DNA of 50,965 bases, from contig NZ_QVMQ01000022.1 in the NCBI RefSeq assembly GCF_010501105.1, positions 89,722 to 140,686 of the forward strand. Direction: 5' to 3'. How positions within the stretch are numbered: position 1 is the first letter of the stretch; every line of letters starts with the position of its first letter. Made by a program: the position numbers and the translations under genes. This document shows, one piece after another, positions 26,657 to 37,400 of the stretch. Under the pieces are notes generated by a model. That model was not told the DNA's origin. It did not search any database and was given only the letters and a program-made list of their open reading frames with translations. The stretch comes from Dysgonomonas sp. 511 (GTDB lineage Bacteria; Bacteroidota; Bacteroidia; Bacteroidales; Dysgonomonadaceae).

Positions 26657-27595
26657 TTATTGAGAGGAAAAGCATAAGCCCACAGCCCCCATAAATCCGG
26701 CTTTATTACCTAGCACAGCACGCTCTATCGTCGTATTGACTGCACAATCGGACATAACATAACACATGGCCGCGTCTCTGATTTTATCTATATAAAATTC
26801 ACCGGCATCGGTCAATCCTCCGCCAACAATCACTTTCTGCGGACTGAAAATATTGATAAAACCGGCTATGGCATGCCCCAGAAAGTTGCAATTCTCGTCG
26901 ATAGCAGCAATTGCCGTTTCGTCTCCCGACTTGTAGAGGTTTATAATATGCTCGCCATCCACATCCGGCGATGATGATTTGTGTTTTTCTTCATACATCT
27001 TCCGGTAACGTTTGACCATAGCTGCGGCAGAAGCATATGTTTCGAGGCATCCTACCGAACCGCAAGCGCATGGCTCGCCATTGGCAACGAAAGGAAAATG
27101 CCCAAGTTCTGTACCACGGTTTTGGTATCCGCCATAGAGCTTTCCGCCGATAATTACGGCTCCGCCGATGCCCGTTCCTACTGTAAGGAATACGACATCT
27201 GTACATCCTTTGGCTGCACCAAAGCGGGCTTCGGCAAGTCCCATTACGTTGGCATCGTTGTTTACATACGTATCGAGTCCTGAATGTTCTTTTACAATCT
27301 TTGCCAAAGGAATATTTTCCCACTCCGCAAGATTCTCCGCACCACCTAATACAATACCGTTTTTCTCGTCTACAATACCGGGAGTGCCTATGCCTATACC
27401 ACAAATTTCCATGTCGTTTTCTTTGGCATATTGCGTCACCGTATCTACAGCCAATAGTAACTGCCCTACAATTTTCTCAGCCGATTCGTCAGCGCAAGAG
27501 GGGATCTTGCCTTCTTTTACGATAGTCCCCTCGTTGCCAACTAGTCCATACTTGATGGACGAACCGCCTAAATCTAAACCTATTGCATATTTCAT
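26657..27595 (-). CDS. ROK-family sugar kinase
   Basis: A 312-residue cytoplasmic kinase. It has the phosphate-binding DLGGSS motif at 8-13, catalytic Asp114 in VNNDANV, LTVGTGIGGA, and the ROK zinc site ELGH (His166) with CACGSVGC (Cys176, 178, 183). The equivalent gene in the B. thetaiotaomicron heparin locus (BT4654 type) is placed to phosphorylate the hexosamine released from heparan sulfate; glucosamine, GlcNAc or glucose are possible substrates. It begins 13 bases after the PHP hydrolase gene, so it is in the same operon. Confidence 0.85.
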   Translation of the reverse strand: MKYAIGLDLGGSSIKYGLVGNEGTIVKEGKIPSCADESAEKIVGQLLLAVDTVTQYAKENDMEICGIGIGTPGIVDEKNGIVLGGAENLAEWENIPLAKIVKEHSGLDTYVNNDANVMGLAEARFGAAKGCTDVVFLTVGTGIGGAVIIGGKLYGGYQNRGTELGHFPFVANGEPCACGSVGCLETYASAAAMVKRYRKMYEEKHKSSSPDVDGEHIINLYKSGDETAIAAIDENCNFLGHAIAGFINIFSPQKVIVGGGLTDAGEFYIDKIRDAAMCYVMSDCAVNTTIERAVLGNKAGFMGAVGLCFSSQ

Positions 27596-27608
27596 TATCT
27601 AAATACCT

Positions 27609-29246
27609 TTAAATTCTTTCTACCCAGATAGGCGAACTCCATGCCCACTGATTGTCGCGTTGGCGTACACGTACATAATAATGGTCGGTGCTTTTCTCCG
27701 GCTTATCATCTGTCATGAAGTGCTCGAATGTGAATGCCGACACAGGTATAGCACGGTGAAACTGTATGGCTTCGCTGAGCCATCCGTTCATAAACTGGGT
27801 TTTAGTGCCTTGCAGCAATTCTGCTAATGTATAATCGAATTTCTTACCGTTAAATTCTACGGTAAACACTCCCGATTTCGACATCGTTACATCGAGAATA
27901 ACCGCCTGGGTAGATGCTGTCACCGTATTAGGGTTCTTAGTAGTGTACATTTCCAGTTGCACACTCTTGCTGTTTTTGTCCAGTACCTTGTTTACCAATG
28001 TAGGCTGTTCCTTCACTCCTTTTTGCGGCGATGTGTATGGCGCTCCGCGGAAGCAGGAAGTAACCTCGTTGATAGTCCCGTTGTTTATCTTGATAGAGCC
28101 GTCCCATTTCACAGGTTCTTCGAAACGGTTCCAGCCAAACTCGAATTTCACCTTAGCCCTTATTACGTCTTCCGCTGGAATATGTGGAGTTAATGGCCCG
28201 CTGATGCGTCCGACGGTTTGTCCATTTTTCACAATGTCGATATAGTCGATAGCACTTTCGCCTATCACATTTACGTATATGCGCCGGTTGTTACCTTTTA
28301 TTACATCCCCTATCGAGGCATCGTTGATACGGAAATCAATCAGTATCTTATCGCCTGTTGCGCAGCATACCTTACGGTTTTGCAGCGCATCCCAGATGGC
28401 TTCGCGTGTAAGTGCCGGAGCATAAACGCCGATGCGCCCGTCGCCGTAACTGCCCGGATAGCCGGCGTGCTGGTCGGTAGAGCCCATGATTCCGAACTTA
28501 TGTCCCTGGTTCAGCCCGTACATGATTGTACCTTCCCAGTGGCGGGGTCCCATATCGTGCAAATAAGGGTAGTCGCCCAAGTCGCTCTCGGCAAGTCCGT
28601 GACGCGAATACATTTCGACAAAAGGCGTCTGGCTGCCTTCCGAGAAGTATTTCCAGTTATAGCCCCTGTATCCTTCCTGGTAGCCCATGTGGTGAGGAGT
28701 GATAAAGGTTCTTGTTCCCAGAAGTTTCTTCTTTAAGTCCTCCACCGAAGTACATTCTACCAATGGTGCATTCAGGTCGTAGTTCAGTACCACATGGTCG
28801 CCATGCTCCATGCTGTGGCATTCGTAAGACAGGAATGTAAGGAATTCGTTTTCCTTATTGTATTCATTCGTCATTTTCACATACTTATCCCAACCTCCCG
28901 CGCGCAGACGGCGAAAAGCGCTCTCGTGATATTCTATAACCCATTCGAGGCGGGGATCATTCTTGCCCGGAATATCCGGCCACATAGCATGGGGAGTAAC
29001 TGCTACGAAATCGAGCTGCCCTTTAGCAGCCTCAAATGCTTCTTTCATTCCTCCGTGACCGTATGTAAGGTTACAGTGGTTGTGGATATCGCCCCAGAAC
29101 ACTTTCAGGTTGTTATCAGCGCCCAAAGGGATGTCTTTACTTCCTTTGGCCATTGCGCTTGCTGTATTTTGTAATAAGCTGCCTCCGGCCGCTATACCTG
29201 CAAGGGTTACGCCGGCACTTCTTATAAATTTGCGTCTGTTCATCAT
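27609..29246 (-). CDS. Tat-exported PHP-domain metal-dependent hydrolase
   Basis: A 545-residue protein. The N-terminus MMNRRKFIRSAGVTLAGIAA is a twin-arginine signal, so it is folded with its metals before export. PHP-superfamily motifs: WGDIHNHC (His55, His57), TPHAMW (His86), YECHSMEHGDH, FITPHH and GSTDQHAG, as in DUF3604-type proteins. A beta-rich C-terminal domain covers about residues 300-545. PHP enzymes are mostly phosphoesterases, but some cleave other bonds. No such gene is part of the B. thetaiotaomicron heparin locus as I recall it, so its role here is open. It sits between a sulfatase (30-base gap) and the ROK kinase (13-base gap). Confidence 0.75.
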   Translation of the reverse strand: MMNRRKFIRSAGVTLAGIAAGGSLLQNTASAMAKGSKDIPLGADNNLKVFWGDIHNHCNLTYGHGGMKEAFEAAKGQLDFVAVTPHAMWPDIPGKNDPRLEWVIEYHESAFRRLRAGGWDKYVKMTNEYNKENEFLTFLSYECHSMEHGDHVVLNYDLNAPLVECTSVEDLKKKLLGTRTFITPHHMGYQEGYRGYNWKYFSEGSQTPFVEMYSRHGLAESDLGDYPYLHDMGPRHWEGTIMYGLNQGHKFGIMGSTDQHAGYPGSYGDGRIGVYAPALTREAIWDALQNRKVCCATGDKILIDFRINDASIGDVIKGNNRRIYVNVIGESAIDYIDIVKNGQTVGRISGPLTPHIPAEDVIRAKVKFEFGWNRFEEPVKWDGSIKINNGTINEVTSCFRGAPYTSPQKGVKEQPTLVNKVLDKNSKSVQLEMYTTKNPNTVTASTQAVILDVTMSKSGVFTVEFNGKKFDYTLAELLQGTKTQFMNGWLSEAIQFHRAIPVSAFTFEHFMTDDKPEKSTDHYYVRVRQRDNQWAWSSPIWVERI

Positions 29247-29276
29247 GGTTATAGTGTTATAATATTTTACTTAATG

Positions 29277-30827
29277 TTATTTTACATTGTCTTTATATTG
29301 TTCTCTATTTTGTGCCAATATATCTTCCAGTTCTTTCTGTATCTCTGCATATTTAGGTTGCCCGTAGAGGTTATTCATTTCTTTCGGGTCGCTTTGCAGG
29401 TCGTACATCTCCCATTCGTCGATATCGTTGTAGAAGTGTATCAACTTATAGCGGTCTGTCCTTATTCCATAGTGTCGTTTTACACTGTGCTCGGCAGGAT
29501 ATTCGAAGTAATGGTAATAGGCTGCTTTCCGCCAGTTTTCTGGTGTGTTCCCTTCGTTAGACAGTACAGGCAATAAAGATTGTCCCTGCATATCGGATGG
29601 GACTTCAACGCCTGCAATATCGAGGAATGTAGGGGCAAAATCCACATTCATGCTCAATGCCGAAGTGGTGCTGCCTGCCTTTACAGCTTTCGGATAACGC
29701 ACTACAAGCGGCATACGCTGGCACTCTTCGTACATAAAGCGTTTGTCGAAAAAGCCGTGTTCGCCTAAGAAGAACCCTTGGTCGGAAGTGTAAACGATGA
29801 TTGTATTATCAAGTTCGCCTATATCTTCGAGGTATTGAAGTATTTTGCCTATACCCTCGTCTACAGCCAAAGTAGTAGCCAGATAGTCGCGCATATATTG
29901 CTGGTATTTCCAACTGACGAGTTCTTTGTCTGTCATCTTTTTGCTGCGGAACTCATTGATCCGTTGCGCATAGACTTCGTTCCATTTATCTTTAGCCGAT
30001 TGCGGCATACGCTCATATACTGCTTTGAAACGTTTGTCCGGAAAATCGTCTTTGGCAAGCTCTTCGGCTGTCGCCAGTTTCAAGTCCCAATAATCGGTCA
30101 GCGTTTTTGCTATCGACATATCCTGCTCTTTAGGAGCGCGGCTGCGGGTGGCAAAATCGTCGAACAGATTGTCGGGTTCGGGGAAGGTAATATCGTTGAA
30201 CGCGCCCAAATGCCTTTCGGCAGGCATCCAGTTGCGATGAGGAGCTTTTTGGTGCACCATCATGGCAAAAGGCTTGGAAGCGTCCCTGTTTTTTATATAG
30301 TCTATCGCTTTATCGGTAATTATATCAGTAGCATACCCCTGTTCCTGAATAGCTTTGCCGTTCTCCACAAAATCGGGATTATAGTAATCGCCCTGCTCGT
30401 GCTGGCCTGAGAGGATGCTCCAATAGTCGAACCCTTGCGGCTCTGAGATCAGATGCCATTTGCCTATAATAGCAGTTTGATAGCCATTGCGTTGTAATAT
30501 CTTGGAAAAAGTCTCCTGACTGCCATCGAATGTCTTGGCATTATCGGTGAAACCATTGATGTGTCCGAACTTACCTGTAAGGATGCAAGCCCGAGACGGG
30601 CCCGACAGTGCATTGGTAGCATAGCAGTTGTCGAAACGGATACCTTCGTTTGCTATGCGGTCTATATTGGGCGTCTCTACCAATTTGCCTCCGTAAGCAC
30701 TGATAGCCTGGGTGGTATGGTCGTCCGTCATTATAAAAAGAATGTTGGGACGTTTCTGTTCCTGAGGCTTTTCTTTGCAGGCTGCAAGAGCTAAAGGTAA
30801 GAGTAGTAGTGGAGTATATTGTTTCAT
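29277..30827 (-). CDS. Sulfatase, probable GlcNAc-6-O-sulfatase (S1_11-like)
   Basis: A 516-residue lipoprotein (MKQYTPLLLLPLALAAC, Cys17). Sulfatase N-terminus ILFIMTDDHT; Ser-type formylglycine signature S75-G-P-S-R79 in ALSGPSRACILTGK, needing an anaerobic sulfatase-maturating enzyme. IIGKWHL, HQKAPHRNW and YTSDQGFFLGEHG complete the active site. Length and motif spacing resemble the S1_11 6-O-sulfatase of the B. thetaiotaomicron heparan sulfate locus (BT4656 type), which removes the 6-sulfate from N-acetylglucosamine. Subfamily assignment is from memory. It starts 77 bases after the preceding sulfatase gene. Confidence 0.8.
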   Translation of the reverse strand: MKQYTPLLLLPLALAACKEKPQEQKRPNILFIMTDDHTTQAISAYGGKLVETPNIDRIANEGIRFDNCYATNALSGPSRACILTGKFGHINGFTDNAKTFDGSQETFSKILQRNGYQTAIIGKWHLISEPQGFDYWSILSGQHEQGDYYNPDFVENGKAIQEQGYATDIITDKAIDYIKNRDASKPFAMMVHQKAPHRNWMPAERHLGAFNDITFPEPDNLFDDFATRSRAPKEQDMSIAKTLTDYWDLKLATAEELAKDDFPDKRFKAVYERMPQSAKDKWNEVYAQRINEFRSKKMTDKELVSWKYQQYMRDYLATTLAVDEGIGKILQYLEDIGELDNTIIVYTSDQGFFLGEHGFFDKRFMYEECQRMPLVVRYPKAVKAGSTTSALSMNVDFAPTFLDIAGVEVPSDMQGQSLLPVLSNEGNTPENWRKAAYYHYFEYPAEHSVKRHYGIRTDRYKLIHFYNDIDEWEMYDLQSDPKEMNNLYGQPKYAEIQKELEDILAQNREQYKDNVK

Positions 30828-30904
30828 GGTATATTGTTTTTGTTTTAATTACAGAGATACGAGATACAATCAGGCGAGTCAGCTAATCGCTATGACATAA
30901 GAAG

Positions 30905-32302
30905 TTACCTGCCGCTTAGTTCGTCTTTCAATAACCTTACCAACATCTTATCGTTTGTCTTCACCCCCCAGTCGTACAATTTTTGCCGCATGGCGAGCAA
31001 TGTGTTTTCATATTGCTTATCCACAGCCAGATTTTGCATTTCGTATGGGTCGTCTTTCAGGTTTACAAGTTGCTCCTTGTTTTTAAAGTAGCGATAAAGC
31101 GTATATTTAAAATCTTTGCCGACAACCGACCAACCTCTGGTATCAATGCCGTCGAGCAGTGTTTCGACATAAACTTCCGTATGATGTGTGTTTGTTTTGC
31201 CATCAAGAATCATACGCAGGCTTCTGCCGCTCAGTTCCTTGTTCTCACCTGCTCCTGCATAGTCGCAGATGGTCTGGTATATATCAAGATTGATGCTGAC
31301 CAACGCCTCGTCGTTAACTACGCTTTTTGTCTTGCTATCAGGTGCTTTTACAATGAAAGGTACACGGATTATCTCTTCGTGCAGCACCCTTTTCTGGTTT
31401 GCACGGTGCGCCCCTACCCCATCGCCATGATCGCTGACAAAGAGTATCAGGCTGTTGTCGTACAGATTGTTCTTTTTCAGTTCACTTACCAACCTCACAA
31501 TTTCTTTATCCACCCTTTCCACCAGACGATAGTACGCATACAAGTAGCGGCGCCAGTCGTCATCGCTATACATTCCGATAGGGTAAGACTTCGGCACCCA
31601 TTGCCGGTGCAGTGTTATAGCTTCGGGATAATATGCAGGAATAGACGCATTGTAGGGCAATGGCGGACATTCTGATATATCAGCAACAGAAAGTTTGCCG
31701 TAATGCAACGCCTCGTCGCGTGCAAATTCGCATATCTCGTGCGGATTGAGGAAAGAAGCAACCAAAAAGAGCGGTTTCTCCCTCTTCTTTTTCAGATGGG
31801 GAATGCAACTGTCAACTAATATAAGGTCGTTCATGTCGCATACTTTCTCGAAACCCGTCCCCTCTTCGGGTATATTTACCAGTTCGGGTGCGTGCCATTT
31901 TCCGGCATAGAGGCAATCGTATCCGGCAGCAGAAACAGTATAGCCTATGCTATTTTGCATCTGTTGGCCAGGCAATTCGCCTCCGTTATCTTTCACACCT
32001 ATCTCCACGGGCATACGGCCTGTTATCAGGCTCGAACGCGACGGTCCACTCAGGGGATATGTAACATACGAACGGCTAAAGCGGATGCCATCCTTCGCCA
32101 GCATATCCATACCGGGAGTCTGCACATAGGGATTGCCGGCGCAACTCATCGCCGAAGCTGTTTGTTGGTCGGTAATGATAAGTATAATATTTGGCTTATC
32201 CTGTTGCTTATTATTGGACTGTGCCGGCACTTGTTGTGCCGACACCATTCCCAATCCGCCCATCAACAGGGAGGATGCAACTGTAAGGTTGCGTTGTTTC
32301 AT
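30905..32302 (-). CDS. Sulfatase, likely acting on glucosamine of heparan sulfate
   Basis: A 465-residue exported sulfatase with signal peptide up to about residue 22 (VSAQQ). Motifs: NIILIITDQQT, formylglycine signature S85-G-P-S-R89 in PLSGPSRSSLITGR, YAGKWHAPE, and FVSDHGDGVGAHR. It is shorter than the second sulfatase and clearly a different subfamily. By position it matches the second sulfatase of the B. thetaiotaomicron locus (BT4655 type), a possible N-sulfatase; substrate is not certain from sequence. Its start overlaps the end of the PL12 gene by four bases, so they are translated together. Confidence 0.78.
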   Translation of the reverse strand: MKQRNLTVASSLLMGGLGMVSAQQVPAQSNNKQQDKPNIILIITDQQTASAMSCAGNPYVQTPGMDMLAKDGIRFSRSYVTYPLSGPSRSSLITGRMPVEIGVKDNGGELPGQQMQNSIGYTVSAAGYDCLYAGKWHAPELVNIPEEGTGFEKVCDMNDLILVDSCIPHLKKKREKPLFLVASFLNPHEICEFARDEALHYGKLSVADISECPPLPYNASIPAYYPEAITLHRQWVPKSYPIGMYSDDDWRRYLYAYYRLVERVDKEIVRLVSELKKNNLYDNSLILFVSDHGDGVGAHRANQKRVLHEEIIRVPFIVKAPDSKTKSVVNDEALVSINLDIYQTICDYAGAGENKELSGRSLRMILDGKTNTHHTEVYVETLLDGIDTRGWSVVGKDFKYTLYRYFKNKEQLVNLKDDPYEMQNLAVDKQYENTLLAMRQKLYDWGVKTNDKMLVRLLKDELSGR

Positions 32303-34281
32303 AGAGTATAATTTAAGTTATACTTCTTCTTACCTACTTCTACCTTTATTTTCAATCCATTTTTGTCGAATTGCTTATTTTCGAACGTTGCCTGTATTTT
32401 AGGCGCCGATTGTTCGTTTTCGACAGGCATTATAACTGTGATGAAGCGCACAGGCGTATTGTCCTTCTTATCGGTGGTAAAAGCAAATGCCTCACGTTTT
32501 GCCTTTTTGCGGTAAGCATAAGACACCCAACCTTCTTCTTCAACCATATCGACCGGTTGTGCAGGGAAACATTGCAGAAGGACATTATTCTTGTCTTCGA
32601 ATTGTGTGGCTGCCGACAATTTGTCTTTTGCTACATTTACCTTTCCTTCACACATTTGATAATGTATTGCCACATTACCTTTTGCATCGCCTATTGCCTC
32701 ATCTACTATGACAAAGAATTTCTGATCGACAAAGAATACCGAACGGCGATGGTCTAATCCTTTATAGCTAGGGTTTTGAAGAACCAATTTATCCAGTTTA
32801 GGAGTAGTTTCCCACAACAGGCATTTAGTATCAGTGCTGTCGAGGTTAGCATTGTCCAGCGTCAGCGTTTTGTGTACCATTGTCTGACGGAACCAGTTGC
32901 GCTCTGCCAATACATCTTTGTCGCCGCCATATACATAGCTTCCTGCATCGGGGAAGAAATTGCGTCCGTTGATATACAGTTCGAATGTACCATTATCGGG
33001 TTGGTTGTGCCAGAATGCAGGAGGCCCTGCTTTCAGTGTCATTTGGGTAGCATCGGTTTCCCAGCCGTTGCGGAATACGAAGAAGCCCGAAGGTTTGAAA
33101 GCTATCGAAAGGTTGGCAGGCGGGGTGCCTTTCTTGTGTTCGTTTCTCATGTACCGTATAGCTTCGTTGCGAGGGAACATTTTCGCCCACGACCTGTAGT
33201 TGCGAAGCATAGACCTTTTGTCGTCCAGCTTGGCATCGCTGAACATCGGGTTTGTATAGTCGGGGAAGAAGGTATTGATAACGATCATAATCATTTTTTC
33301 CACAGTGTCGAAATATGAGCCCGGCAATTCGTCTCTGAACCCGTTGGCATCGGCTATGCTGATAGCTTTGGCAAAAATATTGATAGCTGCCAGATGGTAG
33401 TGCGGGTCTAATTCGTATTGCATACCGTCTTCGTAAACCTGTATTTTTATTTCGCGGTTAAGGATGTCTATACCGCTTTTCCTCCATGTAGGAGCATTCT
33501 TAAACTCAGGGAATAATACGCCTGCATATAATTCGCGTTGAGCTTCGAACAACAGGTGGTTTCCTTGTTTCGAGTAGTTTTTGAGTATATGCTCGGCGTG
33601 CTTGCTGTAGTTAACAAGAAACTGAGATAGAAATTCGGGCGTAAAGTGCGGAGAATTGAGGAATAGCAAAAACTGTATTGTCTGATCCTGTACACGGTGG
33701 CTTACCTCAAGCGGACGCCATGCAAAACGAACGTTGTCTATAAGGTCTACGTTGGCATCAGGGTCTTCGTTGTTATATTTCTTCAATATCAATGGGTTTT
33801 TCTCTATCCAGTCCATATACTGATGTACCCATTCTTTGGCATATTTTTCGTCTTTTGTAATGAAATATGCCTTACCCATTGGTTGCCACCATTTGGTGCG
33901 GTGTAACTGCCAGCGCAGTTCGTTATCTTTTACCGGCCAGTATTGCCAGTTGATATCGTCTCCATAATGATAAGATGGTTGATAACCCTTATGCACGAAA
34001 AAGACATGCTTCAACCCGTCATCAGCCCATTTTTGTTCTTCTTTCGTTATTTTCACATTGTTCAGGTCGACATCCGGATGACTGATTCCCTGACGTTTGC
34101 GGTAATAATCGAGTAGTGCGGCAGCCGCTTCTTTATCCTTGCCTGCGGCGTGTAGTTCTTTTACTTTGCTTAAGCCTTCATAGTTAAGATTTATAACATT
34201 GAACACTTCCGTGTTGAGTTCCTGTCCTTTTGCCATAAAAGCAAGCATAAAGAAGGAAATAGCGAAAACGAGTTTTTTCAT
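32299..34281 (-). CDS. Heparinase III (PL12), periplasmic
   Basis: A 660-residue heparan sulfate lyase, almost the length of Pedobacter heparinus heparinase III (659). Signal peptide MKKLVFAISFFMLAFMAKGQ has no lipobox, so the enzyme is periplasmic. An N-terminal alpha/alpha toroid is followed by a C-terminal beta-sandwich. Asn241 (GNHLLFE), Tyr295 (DPHYHLA) and His425 (FWHNQPDNG) match the known catalytic N240/Y294/H424 with an offset of one. It eliminates at low-sulfated GlcN-GlcA links to give unsaturated products. First gene of the second operon; a candidate operator lies ~150 bases upstream. Confidence 0.92.
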   Translation of the reverse strand: MKKLVFAISFFMLAFMAKGQELNTEVFNVINLNYEGLSKVKELHAAGKDKEAAAALLDYYRKRQGISHPDVDLNNVKITKEEQKWADDGLKHVFFVHKGYQPSYHYGDDINWQYWPVKDNELRWQLHRTKWWQPMGKAYFITKDEKYAKEWVHQYMDWIEKNPLILKKYNNEDPDANVDLIDNVRFAWRPLEVSHRVQDQTIQFLLFLNSPHFTPEFLSQFLVNYSKHAEHILKNYSKQGNHLLFEAQRELYAGVLFPEFKNAPTWRKSGIDILNREIKIQVYEDGMQYELDPHYHLAAINIFAKAISIADANGFRDELPGSYFDTVEKMIMIVINTFFPDYTNPMFSDAKLDDKRSMLRNYRSWAKMFPRNEAIRYMRNEHKKGTPPANLSIAFKPSGFFVFRNGWETDATQMTLKAGPPAFWHNQPDNGTFELYINGRNFFPDAGSYVYGGDKDVLAERNWFRQTMVHKTLTLDNANLDSTDTKCLLWETTPKLDKLVLQNPSYKGLDHRRSVFFVDQKFFVIVDEAIGDAKGNVAIHYQMCEGKVNVAKDKLSAATQFEDKNNVLLQCFPAQPVDMVEEEGWVSYAYRKKAKREAFAFTTDKKDNTPVRFITVIMPVENEQSAPKIQATFENKQFDKNGLKIKVEVGKKKYNLNYTL

Positions 34282-34426
34282 ATATTATGTTATTAGATAT
34301 TGATTTGTTCCGGAACAGGTGTTTTACATCCAGCCAGAAACGGTATTACTGATACTGCAATATTATACAATATATACAAAAGAGGCTTTCAGTTATGTCC
34401 TGCAATATTGAAATATAGTGCCAGTA

Positions 34427-34441
34427 AATATCAATTTTATT
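34427..34441 (-). promoter_or_regulatory. Candidate regulator site upstream of heparinase III
   Basis: AATATCAATTTTATT (minus strand AATAAAATTGATATT) is identical to a site upstream of the first operon at 50410-50424. It lies in the 180-base gap between the regulator gene and the PL12 gene. An imperfect opposite-facing copy (ATTAAAATTGTC) follows at 34451-34462. The gap also holds CTGCAATATT twice (34355, 34400). Confidence 0.5.
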
Positions 34442-34461
34442 TCGAAAAAGATTAAAATTGT

Positions 34462-37400
34462 CTATTTATCCATTTTCTTTACATATTCGGTAGGTAAAAT
34501 TCCAAAATATTTCTTGAAACTGGTAGTGAAGTATGAAGGTGTATTGAAGCCTACCATCGTACTGATTTCGGCGATCGAATACCGTCCGTCTTTGAGCAGG
34601 TTGCAGGCATGGCTAAACCTTATTTTCTTGATAAACTCGATGGTAGACTCTCCTGTTATCGCCTTCATCTTGAGGTGAAGGTTGGAACGGCTCATCGCCA
34701 TTTTGCTGCAAAAATCGTCGATAGAGAAGTCTATATTATCGAGGTTTTGCTCGACAATAGACTTGGCTTTTTCGAGAAATTCCTTGTCCATCTCGTTGAA
34801 AGTGATCTTCTGCGGATCGACATCGAGGTTGTTGGAATAATGCTCCAATGTGCGTGTACGTGCCTTGAGCATATTGTGTACTTTCATTTTCAATATAGAG
34901 ATATTGAAAGGTTTGTACACATAGTCGTCGGCACCTACCGAGAGGCCTTCCATCTGGTCTTGCTGGTTTGTTTTGGCTGTGAGCATGATGACGGGGATAT
35001 GGCTGGTACGTATGTTTTGCTTGATGGTTTTACATACTTTCATACCGTCTATACCCGGCAGCATAACATCGGTGAGTACCAGGTCTATCTTTTTCTCTTT
35101 CACCAGCCTCAGCCCTTCTTCCCCATCGGGGGCAACCAGTACATTCGCCGATTGGCGGAGGCTATCGGCAAGATAGTTCCTTACATCCATATCGTCTTCT
35201 ATAATAAGTATAACGGGCTTGCCTTCACCTAATTCCTCTTCATTGTCGGTGCTATGCCCGTTTTCTTTCAGCAGGCGGACTACATCTACTTCGTCGTGAG
35301 CCATTATTTTGTGCGCAGCACCTTCGCTATTGATATCGGTAAGCTCCTGCTCGGTATATACTTCTTTTTGTTGGGGCAGGGAAACGATGAACTCCGAACT
35401 CTTGCCCGGTTTGCTATTGAGCGTAATCTGTCCGTGATGCAGGTCTACAAGGCGTTTTACCAGCGAAAGCCCTATACCTGTACCTATATTGTCGGAGTTT
35501 ACCTGATAGAAGCGTTCGAATATGCGTGCCTGATACTCTGGCGATATTCCTATACCCGAATCTTTAACAGACATGATGAAATTACCTTCTGCAATTTTCA
35601 AACTGATGATTATAGAACCATGTTCCGGCGTGAATTTGAATGCGTTGGACAAAAGGTTCGATAAGATAAGGTCGAGATAATGAGGATCGTAAATTACAGG
35701 TTTGTTCTTCAGTTCATCCTCCAGTATAAAGTCTATATCTTTTTGTTTAGACAAGCGTTCGAATAGGCTCATCGAGTTCTCGATCTGAGGCAATGGGCTT
35801 TGCTCCGCAACTTTCAGTTCGAATACCCCTAACTCTGCACGGCGGTAGTCCATCAGTTGATTTATCAGGTATAGCAGTTTGTTGGAATTGCGTTCTATTA
35901 TTTTCACCTGGTTTTGTATCCGCTTGTCGTTGGTCATATTTTGTATCTCCTGCAAAGGGGATATTATCAGGGTGAGAGGGGTACGAAATTCGTGCGAAAT
36001 ATTGATAAAGAAACGCAGTTTCATCTGGTTTACTTCGTCCATTTTTTCTTTCTCCAAGCGTTCGAGTGCCAATTGGTTTTTCAGCCGTTGACGGTTGTAT
36101 AAGAACTTGAGCAACAGGAATAGTATTGCAAATGCTATTGCTGCGAATAAGATTCTTGCCCATACGGTTTCCCACCAATGGGGCAGTATTTCTATTGTAA
36201 GGATGGTTGGCTCTTCGTTCCATTTCCCATCGCTGTTGGCTGCTTTCACATAGAAAGTATATTTGCCGTATTTGAGGTTGGAATAGGATATAGTGCGCCT
36301 GTCCTCGGTATAAATCCAGTCGGTGTCGAAGCCTTCGAGCTTGTATGCGAAGGTATTATGCTGCGCCGAAAGAAAGTTGGGCACTGTAAACAGCAGGCCT
36401 ATAGATGTTTGTCCGGGTTGCAATGTAATGCTTTTTGTCTCGCTGATGTCTTCGGATAGTATTCCTGTATTGTCGCCCGGAATAACAGGCCTGTTGAATA
36501 ATAGTAATTGAGTGAGCATTACCGACGGAGTGAACGGGTTGTCGGTCAGTTGTTCGGGAAAAAAGGATGTGATACCGCTTATCCCGCCAAAGAACATTTC
36601 GCCCGACGACGTTTTGCAATACGCATAGCTGTTGAACTGTTCGCCCTGCAACCCATCCAGCAACGAATATGTCCTTATCTCCTCATTCTTGGGATTGTAG
36701 CAAGCCAGTCCGCGGTTGGTACTGATCCATAGGCGGTCGAAGCTATCTTGCAGAATGCCATATATATTATTGTTGGGTAAGCCATCGGCGGTAGTTATGG
36801 TCTTGAATGTTTTCTGGGTTTCGTTGAATGTACACAGCCCTATGTTTGTCCCTATCCATATTTTGTTTTGCTTGTCTTCGAATATGCTATAGATACGGCT
36901 CTTTGCCGACATATAGTCTTCTGTTCCTATTTCATATTCTTTTATCTCTTTGGTGAGGAAGGAAAAGGTATAAATCCCACTCTCGGTTCCTATCCACATT
37001 TGCTGCCTGCTGTCGAGAAACAGCACATATATATGGTTTTTGTTTATCTTGCTCAGGTATTTGTTTTTCTGCCCATTCTCAGGCAAAAAAGAGGAAAAAG
37101 GTGTAAATGTGTCTTTCTCGGGGTTGTAAACCACAAGCCCGTTCAATGTTCCTACCCAGATATTCCCATGCGAGTCTTTTGAGAAGGAATATACATTGTC
37201 GCTGCCTATATCGCTGTTTCGTTCCGTGTAATTCCTTATGCTGTTTGTTCTTTTGTCCAGCCTGGCCAATCCTCCTCCATGAGAGCCTATATATACGTGA
37301 TTGCCATCTACCAATACGGCTTTTATATTGTTCGATAATATTGCATTGCCATTATTGGGATTTGCGGTATAATAGGTAAATCGTTTCGTATTCAGGTTGT

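Noticed and set aside
34355..34409. CTGCAATATT direct repeat as the regulator site
   Set aside because: It is absent upstream of the other operon, unlike the 15-base site, so it has weaker support.
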